From contig NZ_CP050177.1 in NCBI RefSeq assembly GCF_011694815.1, positions 3,355,001 to 3,419,000 on the forward strand: 64,000 nt of DNA, read 5' to 3'. Of this stretch, positions 16,481-25,388 are shown piece after piece. This DNA comes from Streptomyces liangshanensis. Lineage in GTDB: Bacteria > Actinomycetota > Actinomycetes > Streptomycetales > Streptomycetaceae. The notes beneath the pieces are model-generated. The model was not told the origin of the DNA. It saw only the letters and a list, made by a program, of their open reading frames with translations, and did no database searches. The first letter of the stretch is position 1. Each line of letters begins with the position of its first letter. Position numbers and translations under genes: made by a program.

Positions 16481-17416
16481 TTACCGGGTGGTCGGGAGAT
16501 GATCCAGCCGGTTCAGGATCACGCCCTCGCGCAGCGCCCAGGGGCAGATCTCCAGCACCTCGACCCCCAGGAGATCCATCGCGCCCTCCGCGACCAGCGC
16601 CCCGGCCAGCAGTTGCGCGGATCTGCCGTCGGAGACGCCGGGCAGGGCGGCGCGGCGGAGGGTGGTCATGCCGGCGAGTTTCGGCACCCACTCCTCCAGT
16701 GACGAACGACTCAGTTCGCGCTGGACGTAGAGCCCGTCGGCGGAGCGCGCCGCGCCGGCGATCCTGGCCAGCTGGCGGAAGGTCTTGGAGGTCGCCACGA
16801 CGTGGTCGGGCTTGCCGAACCGCGCGAACTCGCCGACGGTACGGGCGATCTCGGCGCGTACGTGGCGGCGCAGCGCCCGTACGTCCTGGGGGTCGGGGGG
16901 ATCGCCGGGCAGCCAGCCCGCGGTGAGGCGGCCGGCGCCGAGCGGCAGCGAGACCGTGGCGTCCGGCTCCTCGTCCAGGCCGAACGCGATCTCCAGCGAG
17001 CCGCCGCCGATGTCCAGGACCAGCAGCTTCCCGGCGGACCAGCCGAACCAGCGGCGGGCGGCGAGGAAGGTCAGCCGGGCCTCCTCGCGGCCGGTGAGCA
17101 CGTCGAGGTCGACGCCGGTCTCGGCCTTGACGCGGCCGAGCACCAGGTCCGCGTTGCTGGCCTCGCGTACGGCGGAGGTCGCGAACGCCAGGACGTCCTC
17201 GCAGCCCTTGTCCTCGGCGGCCTGGAGCGCCCCGGCGACGGTCGTCACGAGGCGGTCGAGGCCGACGGGCCCGATGGCGCCGTCGGCGTCGAGGAGTTCG
17301 GCGAGGCGCAGCTCGGCCTTGTGCGAGTACGCGGGCAGGGGCCGGGCGCCGCGGTGGGCGTCGACCGCGAGCAGATGAACGGTGTTCGAACCGACGTCGA
17401 GGACTCCGAGTCTCAT
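16481..17416 (-). CDS. ppx: Exopolyphosphatase / guanosine pentaphosphatase family
   Basis: A 311-residue member of the Ppx/GppA family within the actin-like ATPase fold, which removes terminal phosphate from polyphosphate or pppGpp. Signature motifs are [17 protein letters not shown] (residues 3-19), [16 protein letters not shown], and [16 protein letters not shown] near 143, followed by [13 protein letters not shown]. It is the short two-domain type found in actinobacteria, lacking the C-terminal HD-like domains of E. coli Ppx. Whether it prefers polyphosphate or pppGpp cannot be told. The ATG at 17416 faces the divergent cysteine-rich gene across only 39 bases, implying overlapping promoters. 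Confidence 0.9.
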   Translation of the reverse strand: MRLGVLDVGSNTVHLLAVDAHRGARPLPAYSHKAELRLAELLDADGAIGPVGLDRLVTTVAGALQAAEDKGCEDVLAFATSAVREASNADLVLGRVKAETGVDLDVLTGREEARLTFLAARRWFGWSAGKLLVLDIGGGSLEIAFGLDEEPDATVSLPLGAGRLTAGWLPGDPPDPQDVRALRRHVRAEIARTVGEFARFGKPDHVVATSKTFRQLARIAGAARSADGLYVQRELSRSSLEEWVPKLAGMTTLRRAALPGVSDGRSAQLLAGALVAEGAMDLLGVEVLEICPWALREGVILNRLDHLPTTR

Positions 17417-17455
17417 GGACCGAACGCTACTGCCGCCGCGGCATACGCTGGACCC

Positions 17456-18412
17456 GTGCCAAAGACGAAAAAGGCGAAGCCGGGCAAAGCCACGGTCAAG
17501 GTCCGGGACACCGTTTCCGCTGAGAACGCGCGGACGGCCTCCGAGACGCACCCCGACACGAAGTACCAGCAACTGGAGGCGCACACGGACCCGGCGGGCG
17601 AGCGGGGCGCCGACGGGGGTGTCCGTCGGGGCGTTCCCGACGACGACGAGAAGGGCATCGACTTCGCCCGGGCGTGGGTGGAGTTCCCCGACCCGGCGGA
17701 CGAGGACCAGGTCTTCCGGTGCGATCTGACGTGGCTCACCTCACGGTGGTCGTGCGTCTTCGGCAGCGGCTGCCAGGGGATCCAGGCGGGCCGCGCCGAC
17801 GACGGGTGCTGCACGCTGGGCGCGCACTTCTCCGACAAGGACGACGAGAAGCGGGTCGCGAAGCATGTGGCGCGGCTGACGCCGGAGCAGTGGCAGTTCC
17901 ACGAGGAGGGCACGGCGGGGGGTGGCTGGACGCAGACCGACGAGGACGGCGAGCGTCAGACGCGCCGCTGGAACGGGTCGTGCATCTTCCAGAACCGGCC
18001 CGGTTTCGCGGGTGGCGCGGGGTGCTCGCTGCACATCCTGGCGCTGTCCGAGGGGCGGGAGCCGCTGGAGACCAAGCCGGACGTGTGCTGGCAGCTGCCG
18101 GTGCGGCGTACGTACGACTGGATCGAGCGGCCCGACGACACGAAGGTGCTCCAGGTGTCGATCGGGGAGTACGACCGGCGGGGGTGGGGGTCGGGGGGGC
18201 ATGACCTGCACTGGTGGTGTACGTCTGCGACGTCCGCGCACGGGGCGGGGGAGCCGGTTTTCCGTACGTACGGGCCTGAGTTGACGGAGATGATGGGGGC
18301 GGAGGGGTACGCGGAGCTGGTGGCGTTGTGCGAGCGCCGGCTTGCGAGCGAGTTGCCGCTGGTCGCGCCGCACCCGGCGGACCCTTCGCCTGCCGGCGGG
18401 CCTCGCGTCTGA
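17456..18412 (+). CDS. Conserved cysteine-rich protein, possible metal-cluster protein
   Basis: A 318-residue soluble protein beginning at GTG (GTGCCAAAGACG) with a basic Lys-rich N-terminus. The core has spaced cysteines: [19 protein letters not shown] near 86-104, GCCTLGAHF near 117, [30 protein letters not shown], and a late HWWC. The order CC...C...C with intervening RPG resembles YkgJ-like/zinc-iron chelating proteins, but spacing differs and I cannot assign it with certainty. About nine cysteines could bind a metal or Fe-S cluster. It is divergent from ppx and followed by Streptomyces-type intergenic repeats. Confidence 0.7.
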   Translation: MPKTKKAKPGKATVKVRDTVSAENARTASETHPDTKYQQLEAHTDPAGERGADGGVRRGVPDDDEKGIDFARAWVEFPDPADEDQVFRCDLTWLTSRWSCVFGSGCQGIQAGRADDGCCTLGAHFSDKDDEKRVAKHVARLTPEQWQFHEEGTAGGGWTQTDEDGERQTRRWNGSCIFQNRPGFAGGAGCSLHILALSEGREPLETKPDVCWQLPVRRTYDWIERPDDTKVLQVSIGEYDRRGWGSGGHDLHWWCTSATSAHGAGEPVFRTYGPELTEMMGAEGYAELVALCERRLASELPLVAPHPADPSPAGGPRV

Positions 18413-18446
18413 CGGCGCCTGCCCGGTGCTCGGGCGCGGCTCACTG

Positions 18447-18666
18447 TGTCCTCAATCGCCGGACGGGCTTGATGTGGCTCGCCCCCGGTGCCGGGTGCGG
18501 GTCAAAGATGTCCTCAAACGCCGGACGGGCTTGATTTGTCTGGACGTGCGCCTGGAAGGGGGGCGGGCAGTGCAGGACGCGGCCCCTGCCCGACCCCCGG
18601 CGACGAGCCGCAGGTCAGATCCGGGCCGCAGCGGGCACACCCAAGCCCGTCCGGCGATTGAGGACA
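18447..18666. repeat. Three copies of a 25-bp intergenic repeat, one inverted
   Basis: The 25-base element TGTCCTCAA-A/T-CGCCGGACGGGCTTG occurs at 18447-18471 and 18509-18533 on the plus strand and inverted at 18642-18666. Copies one and three are exact complements; copy two differs at one base. It is of the TCCTCAAACGCCGGACGGGC type widely scattered between Streptomyces genes. The inverted pair can form a long hairpin between the convergent genes on either side, a likely bidirectional terminator. The ~270-base gap has no gene. Confidence 0.75.
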
Positions 18667-18682
18667 GCCGCGACTCGGGTGC

Positions 18683-20518
18683 TCAGGTCGGGGTGGGGGA
18701 CGGGTCTGGGGGTGTGGGGTTCTCGGAGGTCGGTGGGGGGTTCGACGGGGGTGGGTCCGTCGGGGGGTCCGGGGACGGTGGGGGTGTCGGGGGGTCGGAG
18801 GACGGGGGCGGGGTCGTCGGCGGCGGCGTTGACGGGGGTGGGTCCGTCGGGTGGGTCGGGGACGGGTGGGTCGGGCGCGGGGGCGTGCGGCCGTAGCCGT
18901 CGAGTTTCACGACCGCCCCGGACGGGTGCAGCAGGACACGCGCCGACCACGCCCCGGCGGGCTCGTACCGCTCGACGATCAGCACCCGGAGCGTGATCGA
19001 ATCGCCCGGAGCCAACGTCCCCGAGCTGCTGCTCAGCCGCAGCCACCGCGCACTCGTCCCCGCCGACCACGTCACCGGCGTGCCCCCGTACGCCCGCAGC
19101 GTCAGGGTGGTCGCGCCGCCGTACGACCGGGCCTCGACCGCGAGCCGGCCGGGAGCCGGCTGTCCCGGGCGGGCCGGGGGCGGGGGCGGGCCGTCGCTGA
19201 TCACCTCGACCGAGACGTCCGGCGTACGGCCCCCGGGTCCACCCCGGCCGCCCGCCCCGCCGGGCCCGGCCGGGCCGAAGCCCTCCTCCGCCCGCACCTG
19301 GGCGTTGCCCGCGTTCTCGTACCGCTCGTACGCGCCGCCCTCGTCGTCCGGCCGCCCCTCGCCGTCCCTGGCGCTGATCGACGGGCCGTCCTGCCCCTCC
19401 CCCGCCTGCGGGCCGCCCCGGTACGCCGCCCACAGGGCGAGCACCGGCGCGGCCACGACCGTCGCCACGACGGTGGTGGTCACGGCGCGGGCGCGCAGCC
19501 GGTCGCGGCGGGCCGCGCGGTCCTTGGGGTCCATCGGGAAGCCGTTGCGCCCGAAGCGCGGGGCGCTCGCGCGGCCGCGCGGGGCGCGGATCATCGCGGT
19601 GTACGCGGCGGCCCTCGGCGCCTCGACGAGGGGCAGGACCGCCGGTGAGGTACGCGTACGGGCCGAGGGTGTCGTACGGGAACCGGGCCACGGGGCAGAC
19701 GCCTCGGCGCGCTCGGCGACCCGGCGGCACAGGGGGCAGTCGTCCACGTGCCGGACCAGTTCGCGGCGGAGCGTGGCGGAGAGCAGGACCTGGTGGTCAC
19801 CGGTGAGGCGGGCGACCGAGGGGCAGCTCCCGGTCTCGACGACCGCGAGGGCGGCGCGGGTGCGTTCCACCTCGCACGCGGCGGAGGCGAGCAGCTCGCG
19901 GGCCGCCGTCAGCTCCATCGACAGGACGGCGGCCACCTCGTGCGGGCCGAGCTGGTGCCGTACGGCCAGCTCCAGGATCTCGCGCTGCTCGGGGGTGGTG
20001 CCGGCGGCCTCGGGCCAGGCCAGCTGGGCCAGTTCGTGCCGCCGGCGCTCCTCGGCGGCGGCGGCCGGGACCGGGTCGGCGGCGGAGTACGCGGCGGGGG
20101 CGGAGTACGCGGCGGAGGCGCCCGCGCCACTCCCCCGGACCGGCGCACCCGCGTTACCCGGCGCGCCCCGCGTGGGCTCCGGCTCGCGGTGGGGCGAATG
20201 CGCCCCCTGGCGCTTGCGGCGCTGCGCGGTGAGCTTGCGCAGGCACGCCCAGCGGGCGAGCGCGTACAGCCACGCCTTGCGCTCCCCCGCGTCGGACGGC
20301 GAGCGCCCGAACTGCCGCTCGGAGAGGGCGAGGACGTCACCGAGCACCTCGGTCGCCGCGTCGTGGTCGCAGAGCACGGAGAGGCAGTAGGTGAACAGGC
20401 CGTCCAGATAGGGCTCGTACCGTACGGGGGGCCGCCGCTCCGGGGAGCGGGGCGCGCGACGGGGCGCGCGATGTGCGCCGGTGGTGTGCGGGGAGGTTTC
20501 CGGACTGCTGCTGGTCAC
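18683..20518 (-). CDS. Sigma-70-like protein fused to zinc-finger motif, membrane span and BACON-like domain
   Basis: A 611-residue multidomain protein. Residues ~36-100 resemble region 2 of an ECF sigma factor (YLDGLFTYCLSVLCDHDAAT then KAWLYALARWACLRKL), and ~175-225 resemble region 4 (TPEQREILELAVRHQLGPHE). Next, RHVDDCPLC near 258-265 matches the HxxxCxxC zinc-binding motif of anti-sigma factors. A single membrane span (TTTVVATVVAAPVLALWAAY) is near 348-367. The outer region has an acidic linker, a BACON-like domain (VTWSAGTSARWLRLSSSSG, about 470-490) and a Pro/Thr-rich tail. The GTG start lacks a good ribosome site and a start further in is possible. It combines sigma-like and anti-sigma features in one chain; function unknown. 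Confidence 0.8.
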   Translation of the reverse strand: MTSSSPETSPHTTGAHRAPRRAPRSPERRPPVRYEPYLDGLFTYCLSVLCDHDAATEVLGDVLALSERQFGRSPSDAGERKAWLYALARWACLRKLTAQRRKRQGAHSPHREPEPTRGAPGNAGAPVRGSGAGASAAYSAPAAYSAADPVPAAAAEERRRHELAQLAWPEAAGTTPEQREILELAVRHQLGPHEVAAVLSMELTAARELLASAACEVERTRAALAVVETGSCPSVARLTGDHQVLLSATLRRELVRHVDDCPLCRRVAERAEASAPWPGSRTTPSARTRTSPAVLPLVEAPRAAAYTAMIRAPRGRASAPRFGRNGFPMDPKDRAARRDRLRARAVTTTVVATVVAAPVLALWAAYRGGPQAGEGQDGPSISARDGEGRPDDEGGAYERYENAGNAQVRAEEGFGPAGPGGAGGRGGPGGRTPDVSVEVISDGPPPPPARPGQPAPGRLAVEARSYGGATTLTLRAYGGTPVTWSAGTSARWLRLSSSSGTLAPGDSITLRVLIVERYEPAGAWSARVLLHPSGAVVKLDGYGRTPPRPTHPSPTHPTDPPPSTPPPTTPPPSSDPPTPPPSPDPPTDPPPSNPPPTSENPTPPDPSPTPT

Positions 20519-20595
20519 CCGGTGACGTTAGACAGAGCGGCCCGCGCCCATCTCACTCCTTGAGCCCATTTAATCCTAACGAGTGAAGGTATCCC

Positions 20596-21870
20596 TCAAA
20601 AGGGGACAGGAATGCTTGATTCCGGCGGCCGGAAGGCGAGCACGGTGTTGTGGCCGCCGAATCCGGCCGACGCGCTGAGCGCGAGCCGTACCGGATGCTT
20701 GTGCACCCCGCCGGTGACCAGGTCCAGGCCGCCCGTCCCGCTGTCCGGGCGCCTGAAGTTGGCGGTGGGGGGCGCCAGTTGGTGGGAGACCGTCAACGCG
20801 GTGAGCGCGGCCTCGATCGATCCCGCCGCGCCCATGGGGTGCCCGATGACCCCTTTCGTGGAGGTGACCGTCGGCGGGCGCGCGCCGAAGAGACGGCGCA
20901 ACACCCCCGCTTCCCGGGCGTCGTTGAGCGGGGTGCTGGTGCCGTGGGCGTTGATGTGGTCCACGTCGGCGGGCCCGGCTCCCGCCGTGGCGAGGGCTCT
21001 CAGGAACGCCTCGCGCAGTCCCCGGCCCTCGGGATGGGGGGCGACCGGGTCATGGGCGTCGGTGGTGGAACCGTGCCCCACGAACAGGGCGTGCACCGGC
21101 GCACGCCGGGCGGCGGCCTGCCCCGCACGCTCCAGCACCAGGACCCCGGCGCCCTCCGCGATGACGAATCCGTCCCGGTCGGCGTCGAACGGCCGCGACG
21201 CGGCGGCCGGTTCGGCGGCGCGTCCGGACAGCGCGCCCATCTGGGAGAACGCCGTCACGCACAGCGGGGTGACCATGGCGTCGGTGCCGCCCGCGACCGC
21301 GATGTCGCAGGCCCCCTCCCGCAGCAGCATCGCGGCGACGATCAGGGCGGTGGCCCCCGACGCGCAGGCCGTGGAGGTGTGCAGGGCCGGGCCCCGCGCG
21401 TCGAGGGCGATCGCGGTCTGCCCGGCGGCCATGTTCGGCAGGAACGCCGGGAGGGTCAGCGGCGAGACCGAACGCGGCCCGGTCCTGAGCAGCCGGGAGT
21501 GCTGGCTCTCGTACGTCGTGACTCCGCCGGCCGCCGACCCCATGACCACCGCGACCCGGCGGCCGTCCCAGGACAGGGGGTCGAGCCCGGCGTCGGCGAC
21601 CGCCTCCCTGGCCGCCGTGATCGCGAACTGCGTGGCGCGGTCGAGGCGCCACGCCTGCCGCACGCCGACGTGGACCCGGGGGTCGAAGCCCGGGACGCGG
21701 CAGGAGAACGGGACGGGCAGGCCCGCCAGTTCGGGGTCGGCGGCGGCGGTGGGGACGCCGGCGCAGACCCGGTCCCAGGTCGCGCGGGTGCCGAGGCCGG
21801 CGGGGGTGACGAGGCCGATGCCGGTGACGGCGAGGGGTTCCGTACGGCGGGTGGCCGCGTGACCGGTCAT
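20596..21870 (-). CDS. Beta-ketoacyl-ACP synthase II (FabF-like), chain elongation
   Basis: A 424-residue KAS II condensing enzyme that extends an acyl chain with malonyl-ACP. The catalytic triad is intact: Cys169 in HTSTACASGA, His309 in HINAHGTSTP and His344 in VIGHPMGAAGS. It is the last gene of the seven-gene operon; its ATG overlaps the ACP stop by four bases. It is distinct from primary-metabolism fabF in context: no fabD-fabH-acpP-fabF set is here. With one full KS and no chain-length-factor partner, iterative elongation of a short chain is more likely than polyketide synthesis. The pathway product is unknown. Confidence 0.93.
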   Translation of the reverse strand: MTGHAATRRTEPLAVTGIGLVTPAGLGTRATWDRVCAGVPTAAADPELAGLPVPFSCRVPGFDPRVHVGVRQAWRLDRATQFAITAAREAVADAGLDPLSWDGRRVAVVMGSAAGGVTTYESQHSRLLRTGPRSVSPLTLPAFLPNMAAGQTAIALDARGPALHTSTACASGATALIVAAMLLREGACDIAVAGGTDAMVTPLCVTAFSQMGALSGRAAEPAAASRPFDADRDGFVIAEGAGVLVLERAGQAAARRAPVHALFVGHGSTTDAHDPVAPHPEGRGLREAFLRALATAGAGPADVDHINAHGTSTPLNDAREAGVLRRLFGARPPTVTSTKGVIGHPMGAAGSIEAALTALTVSHQLAPPTANFRRPDSGTGGLDLVTGGVHKHPVRLALSASAGFGGHNTVLAFRPPESSIPVPF

Positions 21871-22145
21871 CGCGGGGTTCCGGGGTCGGTGGCCTCGACG
21901 GGCCCGCTGTCGTCGGGCAGTTGGTCCGCGACCAGGCGCGCCACGTCCTCGACCGTCAGGTCGGCGGCCGAGTCGCTGTCGTCGAGCTCGACGCCCCACT
22001 GCTCCCGGACGGTGACGAACAGCTCGACCACCGCCAGGGAGTCCAGCTCCAGTTCGGCGAGGGTGGATCCGGGCTTGACGGCGTCGGGGTCGACGTCGAA
22101 CTTGTCGGCGAGCAGGGTCACGAGGTACTGGCTGACAGCTTCCAT
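21867..22145 (-). CDS. Acyl carrier protein
   Basis: A 92-residue acidic acyl carrier protein. The phosphopantetheine attachment Ser36 lies in AELELDSLAVVELFV, which keeps the usual DSL motif. Its start, an ATG at 22145, lies 28 bases inside the end of the KAS III gene upstream, and its stop overlaps the KAS II start as ATGA. The tail after residue 75 is rich in Asp, Pro and Thr. It presumably carries the chain built by the enzymes of this operon. The Asp-rich stretch ELDDSDSAADLTVEDVARLV near the third helix differs from housekeeping ACP, supporting a dedicated role. Confidence 0.92.
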   Translation of the reverse strand: MEAVSQYLVTLLADKFDVDPDAVKPGSTLAELELDSLAVVELFVTVREQWGVELDDSDSAADLTVEDVARLVADQLPDDSGPVEATDPGTPR

Positions 22146-23269
22146 GGCTGAGGACTCCGGTTCGTGAGGGCATCTGTGAGGGCGTCCGGGGGGACGTCGG
22201 TGAGGGTGTGGGAAGGGGGGCGGGGTGCCGGCGCGGCGGTGTGCGGCAGGACGGCGGGCCAGGTGAGCGCGATCGCCCCCCAGGTCAGCCCGCCGCCGAA
22301 GGCGGTGAGCAGCGCCCGGGCGCCGGGCCTGACGAGCCGCCGGGCCGCCGTGTCGGCGAGGGCCAGCGGGATGGAGGCGGCGGCGGTGTTGCCGACGTCC
22401 GCGATGTTGCCGAAGCGGTGGTGGGCGGGGACGCCGAGCCGTTCGGCCACGGAGTCGAGGATGCGTTGGTTGGCCTGGTGGCCGATGAACGCCTCGATGC
22501 TCGGGGCGGGCCATCCGGCCCGGTCGAGGGCGCTGTGCGCGGAGCGCGTCATGTGGGTGACGGCCCGCGCGTACACCTGGCGTCCCCGCATCCGGAAGTA
22601 CCGCTCGTCCCGGTCGAGTCCGGCCGTGTCGGGCAGCCGGGAGCCGCCCCCGGCGACGGCGATCAGGTCGCTGCCCGCGCCGTCCGCGCCGAGGTCGGCG
22701 GCGACGAGGGCGCCGGGTTCGTCGCGGTCCCCCGGGCGCAGCAGGAACGCGCCCGCGCCGTCGCCGAAGATCGGGGCGGTGTCGCGGTCCCGGGGGTCGA
22801 CGATGGCGGAGTACTTCTCGGCGCCGATGACCAGGGGGTTACGGCATGTCCCTTGCGTGATCAGGGCGTTGGCCGTGGTCAGGGCGTACAGGAATCCGGA
22901 GCAGACGGCCGCGAGGTCGAAGGCCGGCACGGTCCCGAGGCCGAGCCGGTGGGCGACGTCGGGCGCGGTCGCGGGGCAGGGCCGGTCGGGGGTGGTGGTG
23001 GCGATCAGCACCAGGTCGGGCCGGACGCCGGGGGCGGACCGCATGGCGGCCTCCCCGGCGGCGAGGGCGAGGTCGCCGGTGCTGACGTCGGGGGCGGCGT
23101 GGCGGCGGCGGGCGATGCCGGTACGGGACCGGATCCACGCGTCGGTGGTCGCCAACTCGCCGCGGGCCACGATCTCTTCGTTGGTGAGGGAGCGCGGGGG
23201 CAGGCAGGAGCCGATGCCGCAGACGACGGCGGTGGCGGTGGCGGCCCGGCCGGGGGTGCGGGTGTTCAT
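22118..23269 (-). CDS. Beta-ketoacyl-ACP synthase III (first of two)
   Basis: A 383-residue KAS III (FabH-like) enzyme. The Cys-His-Asn triad is intact: Cys123 in LAAVCSGFLYAL, His264 in IGHQANQRIL, and Asn294 in GNIADVGNTAAAS. KAS III enzymes start chains by condensing an acyl-CoA with malonyl-ACP. This one has an added Pro/Thr/Asp-rich C-terminal tail of about 50 residues after the usual GGGLTWGAIAL end, which runs into the ACP start. Its ATG overlaps the SDR stop (ATGA). The IGHQANQRIL motif is the classic FabH form, so it is the likelier chain-starting enzyme of the pair. Confidence 0.93.
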   Translation of the reverse strand: MNTRTPGRAATATAVVCGIGSCLPPRSLTNEEIVARGELATTDAWIRSRTGIARRRHAAPDVSTGDLALAAGEAAMRSAPGVRPDLVLIATTTPDRPCPATAPDVAHRLGLGTVPAFDLAAVCSGFLYALTTANALITQGTCRNPLVIGAEKYSAIVDPRDRDTAPIFGDGAGAFLLRPGDRDEPGALVAADLGADGAGSDLIAVAGGGSRLPDTAGLDRDERYFRMRGRQVYARAVTHMTRSAHSALDRAGWPAPSIEAFIGHQANQRILDSVAERLGVPAHHRFGNIADVGNTAAASIPLALADTAARRLVRPGARALLTAFGGGLTWGAIALTWPAVLPHTAAPAPRPPSHTLTDVPPDALTDALTNRSPQPWKLSASTS

Positions 23270-24327
23270 CGGGCGGCATCCGCGGCCGCCAGCGGCCCGG
23301 CGTGCGGTGAGGGCGCCGGTACGGGGGCCGGGGCGGGCGCCACGAACGGGGACGGCGGCTTGGGGGTGCCCGCCAGGCCGCCGTCCGGTACGGACATCCC
23401 GCCGTCCAGCACCAGCGCGTGGCCGGTCAGGTACGCGGACGCCGGCGAGGCCAGGTAGAGCGTGGCCGCCGCCACGTCCGTCACCTCGGCCCAACGCCCC
23501 AGCGGCACATGCCCCATCAGCCAGTCGGAGAGCGGCCCGCTGCCGTACGCGAACGCCGTCATGTCCGTGCGGGTCCAGCCGGGGCACAGCGCGTTGACCC
23601 GGATCCCCTGGCGCGCCCAGCCCGTGGCGAGACTCCGTACGAGCGAGATCTGCGCCGCCTTCGAGGCGGCGTACGCCTCCATGCGGGGCGCGCCGACCAC
23701 GCCCGCGACGGACGACATCAGTACGAGGCTGGCCCGGGGGGAGGCGGCGAGGTGCGGGTGCGCGGCCCGGCACACGGCGGCGGTGGCGCCGAGGTTGACG
23801 TGCAGGACGCTGTCCCAGTCCCGCTGGAAGGATTCCTGGAGGGGCAGGACGACCGGGGACCCGTCCTCCTCCATGGGCAGCACGCCCGCGTTGTGGACGA
23901 CGATGTCGAGGCCGCCGAGCGCGTGGGCCGCCTGGTCCACGACGTGCGCGGCCCGGGCGGTGTCGGCGAGGTCGCCGGGCACCAGCACGGCCGTGCGCCC
24001 CTGGTCCTGGACGAGCGAGGCGGTCTCCTTGAGCGCGTCGCCGGTACGGGCGGAGAGGGCGACGTCGGCGCCCGCCTCGGCGAGGGCCCGGGCGACGGCG
24101 CGGCCGATGCCCCGGGAGGCGCCGGTGACCAGCGCGCGGGCGCCGTCGACGCGGAAGGTGGACAGGACGGTGGTGCCGACGCGGGAGGGGCGCGCGGCCG
24201 GGTCGGTGGTCCCAGGGCCGGGGGTCGCGGGGCCGGCGGTCGCGGCGCCGGGGGTTCCGGTGCCTGGGGTTCCGGTGCCATGGCTTCCGGTGCCATGGCT
24301 TCCGGTGCTGGTCGGGCTGGTGGTCAC
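23266..24327 (-). CDS. Short-chain dehydrogenase/reductase, probable 3-ketoacyl-ACP reductase
   Basis: A 353-residue SDR. The NAD(P)-binding motif TGASRGIG is at 68-75, HNAG at 145-148, catalytic Ser in LMSSVAGVVG near 205, and YAASK (Tyr219, Lys223). This fits a FabG-type ketoreductase. Start: GTG at 24327 with AAGGAG seven bases upstream; this gives an unusual N-terminal tail of about 50 residues made of Thr/Gly/Ser/His/Pro repeats encoded by tandem 15-base units at 24240-24310, and a Pro/Ala-rich C-terminal tail. It overlaps both neighbouring genes by four bases. It would reduce the ketone left by the condensing enzymes. Confidence 0.9.
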   Translation of the reverse strand: MTTSPTSTGSHGTGSHGTGTPGTGTPGAATAGPATPGPGTTDPAARPSRVGTTVLSTFRVDGARALVTGASRGIGRAVARALAEAGADVALSARTGDALKETASLVQDQGRTAVLVPGDLADTARAAHVVDQAAHALGGLDIVVHNAGVLPMEEDGSPVVLPLQESFQRDWDSVLHVNLGATAAVCRAAHPHLAASPRASLVLMSSVAGVVGAPRMEAYAASKAAQISLVRSLATGWARQGIRVNALCPGWTRTDMTAFAYGSGPLSDWLMGHVPLGRWAEVTDVAAATLYLASPASAYLTGHALVLDGGMSVPDGGLAGTPKPPSPFVAPAPAPVPAPSPHAGPLAAADAAR

Positions 24328-25388
24328 TGGTGGCTCCTTCGCCGGTCCGTGGGAAGCGGTGCGGTGGGGATCCCGGCGCCGGGGGCGCCGGTCCAGTCCA
24401 GGAGGGCGCTGCCCCAGGTGAGGCCCGCGCCGAAGACGGTGATGAGGACCCGGCCGCCGTCCGGCACGAGTCCGCGCGCGGCGGCGGTCGCCAGGGCGTA
24501 CGGGGCCGAGGCGGCGCCGATGTTGCCGACCTGGTCCCCGACGACGACCAGGCGGCCGGGCGGGATGCCCATCTCGGCGCCGAGGCGGCGCAGGAGGACG
24601 GGGTTGGGCTGGTGGACGACAAACGCGTCGATGTCGTCCAGCACGAGGTCGTTCCGCTTGAGCGTCTCCTCGACCAGGCGGGGGAAGACGTCCACGATGA
24701 AGTCGCGGACGGCCCGGCCGTCCATGTGGATGAAGTGGGCGCCGCTGTCGAGCGTCGCGGCGGTGGCGGGCCGGCGGCTGCCGCCGGCCGGGATGAGGAC
24801 GTGGTGGGCGCCGCGCCCGTCGGATCCGAGGCGGAACTCGCGGAATCCGCGCCCCTGTCGGACCGGCCCCAGGATGGCCGCGGCGGCGCCGTCGGCGAAG
24901 AGCACCGCCGTACCGCGGTCGGTGAGGTCGAGGAACTTGGAGTACGCCTCGACGCCGACGACCGCCGCGTACCGGACGCGGGGGTCGCCGCGCAGCCAGT
25001 CGTGGGCGACCTTGGCGGCGAAGAGCCAGCCGGAGCAGGCGGCGCTGACGTCGAGGGCGACGGCGTGGTGCGCGCCGGTGAGGGCCTGGACCCGGCAGGC
25101 GGTGGAGGGGCCCAGCTCGTCGGGGGTGGAGGTGGCGGAGACGAGGACGCCGATCTCGTCGGTCCGGATGCCGGCCGCGTCGGCGGCGGCGCGGACGGCC
25201 GCCGCCGCGAGGTCGGAGGCCGCCTCGTCGGGGGCGGCGACGTGGCGGACGCGGACGCCGGTGCGTTCGGCGATCCACTGCGGGGTGACCCCGGTGGAGC
25301 GGGCGACCTCCTCGTTGTCCCGCCGCCGGGCGGGGAGGTGGGCGCCCATGCCGAGGATGCCGATGGCGGGTTCCGTACGGGCGCTCAT
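24324..25388 (-). CDS. Beta-ketoacyl-ACP synthase III-like enzyme (second of two)
   Basis: A 354-residue FabH-like protein. Cys118 in DVSAACSGW, His259 in AFVVHQPNPVLL and Asn289 in GDQVGNIGAAS keep the KAS III triad. VVHQPN in place of the GHQAN of primer-condensing FabH is a form seen in several secondary-metabolism KAS III relatives, some of which work as acyltransferases rather than ketosynthases. It shares only family-level similarity with the other KAS III of the operon, so the two probably have different jobs: one priming, the other transferring or condensing the finished acyl group. It overlaps the acyl-CoA oxidase stop as ATGA and the SDR start as GTGA. Confidence 0.92.
   Translation of the reverse strand: MSARTEPAIGILGMGAHLPARRRDNEEVARSTGVTPQWIAERTGVRVRHVAAPDEAASDLAAAAVRAAADAAGIRTDEIGVLVSATSTPDELGPSTACRVQALTGAHHAVALDVSAACSGWLFAAKVAHDWLRGDPRVRYAAVVGVEAYSKFLDLTDRGTAVLFADGAAAAILGPVRQGRGFREFRLGSDGRGAHHVLIPAGGSRRPATAATLDSGAHFIHMDGRAVRDFIVDVFPRLVEETLKRNDLVLDDIDAFVVHQPNPVLLRRLGAEMGIPPGRLVVVGDQVGNIGAASAPYALATAAARGLVPDGGRVLITVFGAGLTWGSALLDWTGAPGAGIPTAPLPTDRRRSHQ

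Noticed and set aside
20596..22145. A type II polyketide minimal synthase
   Set aside because: There is a single KAS II without a chain-length-factor partner, and no cyclase or aromatase.
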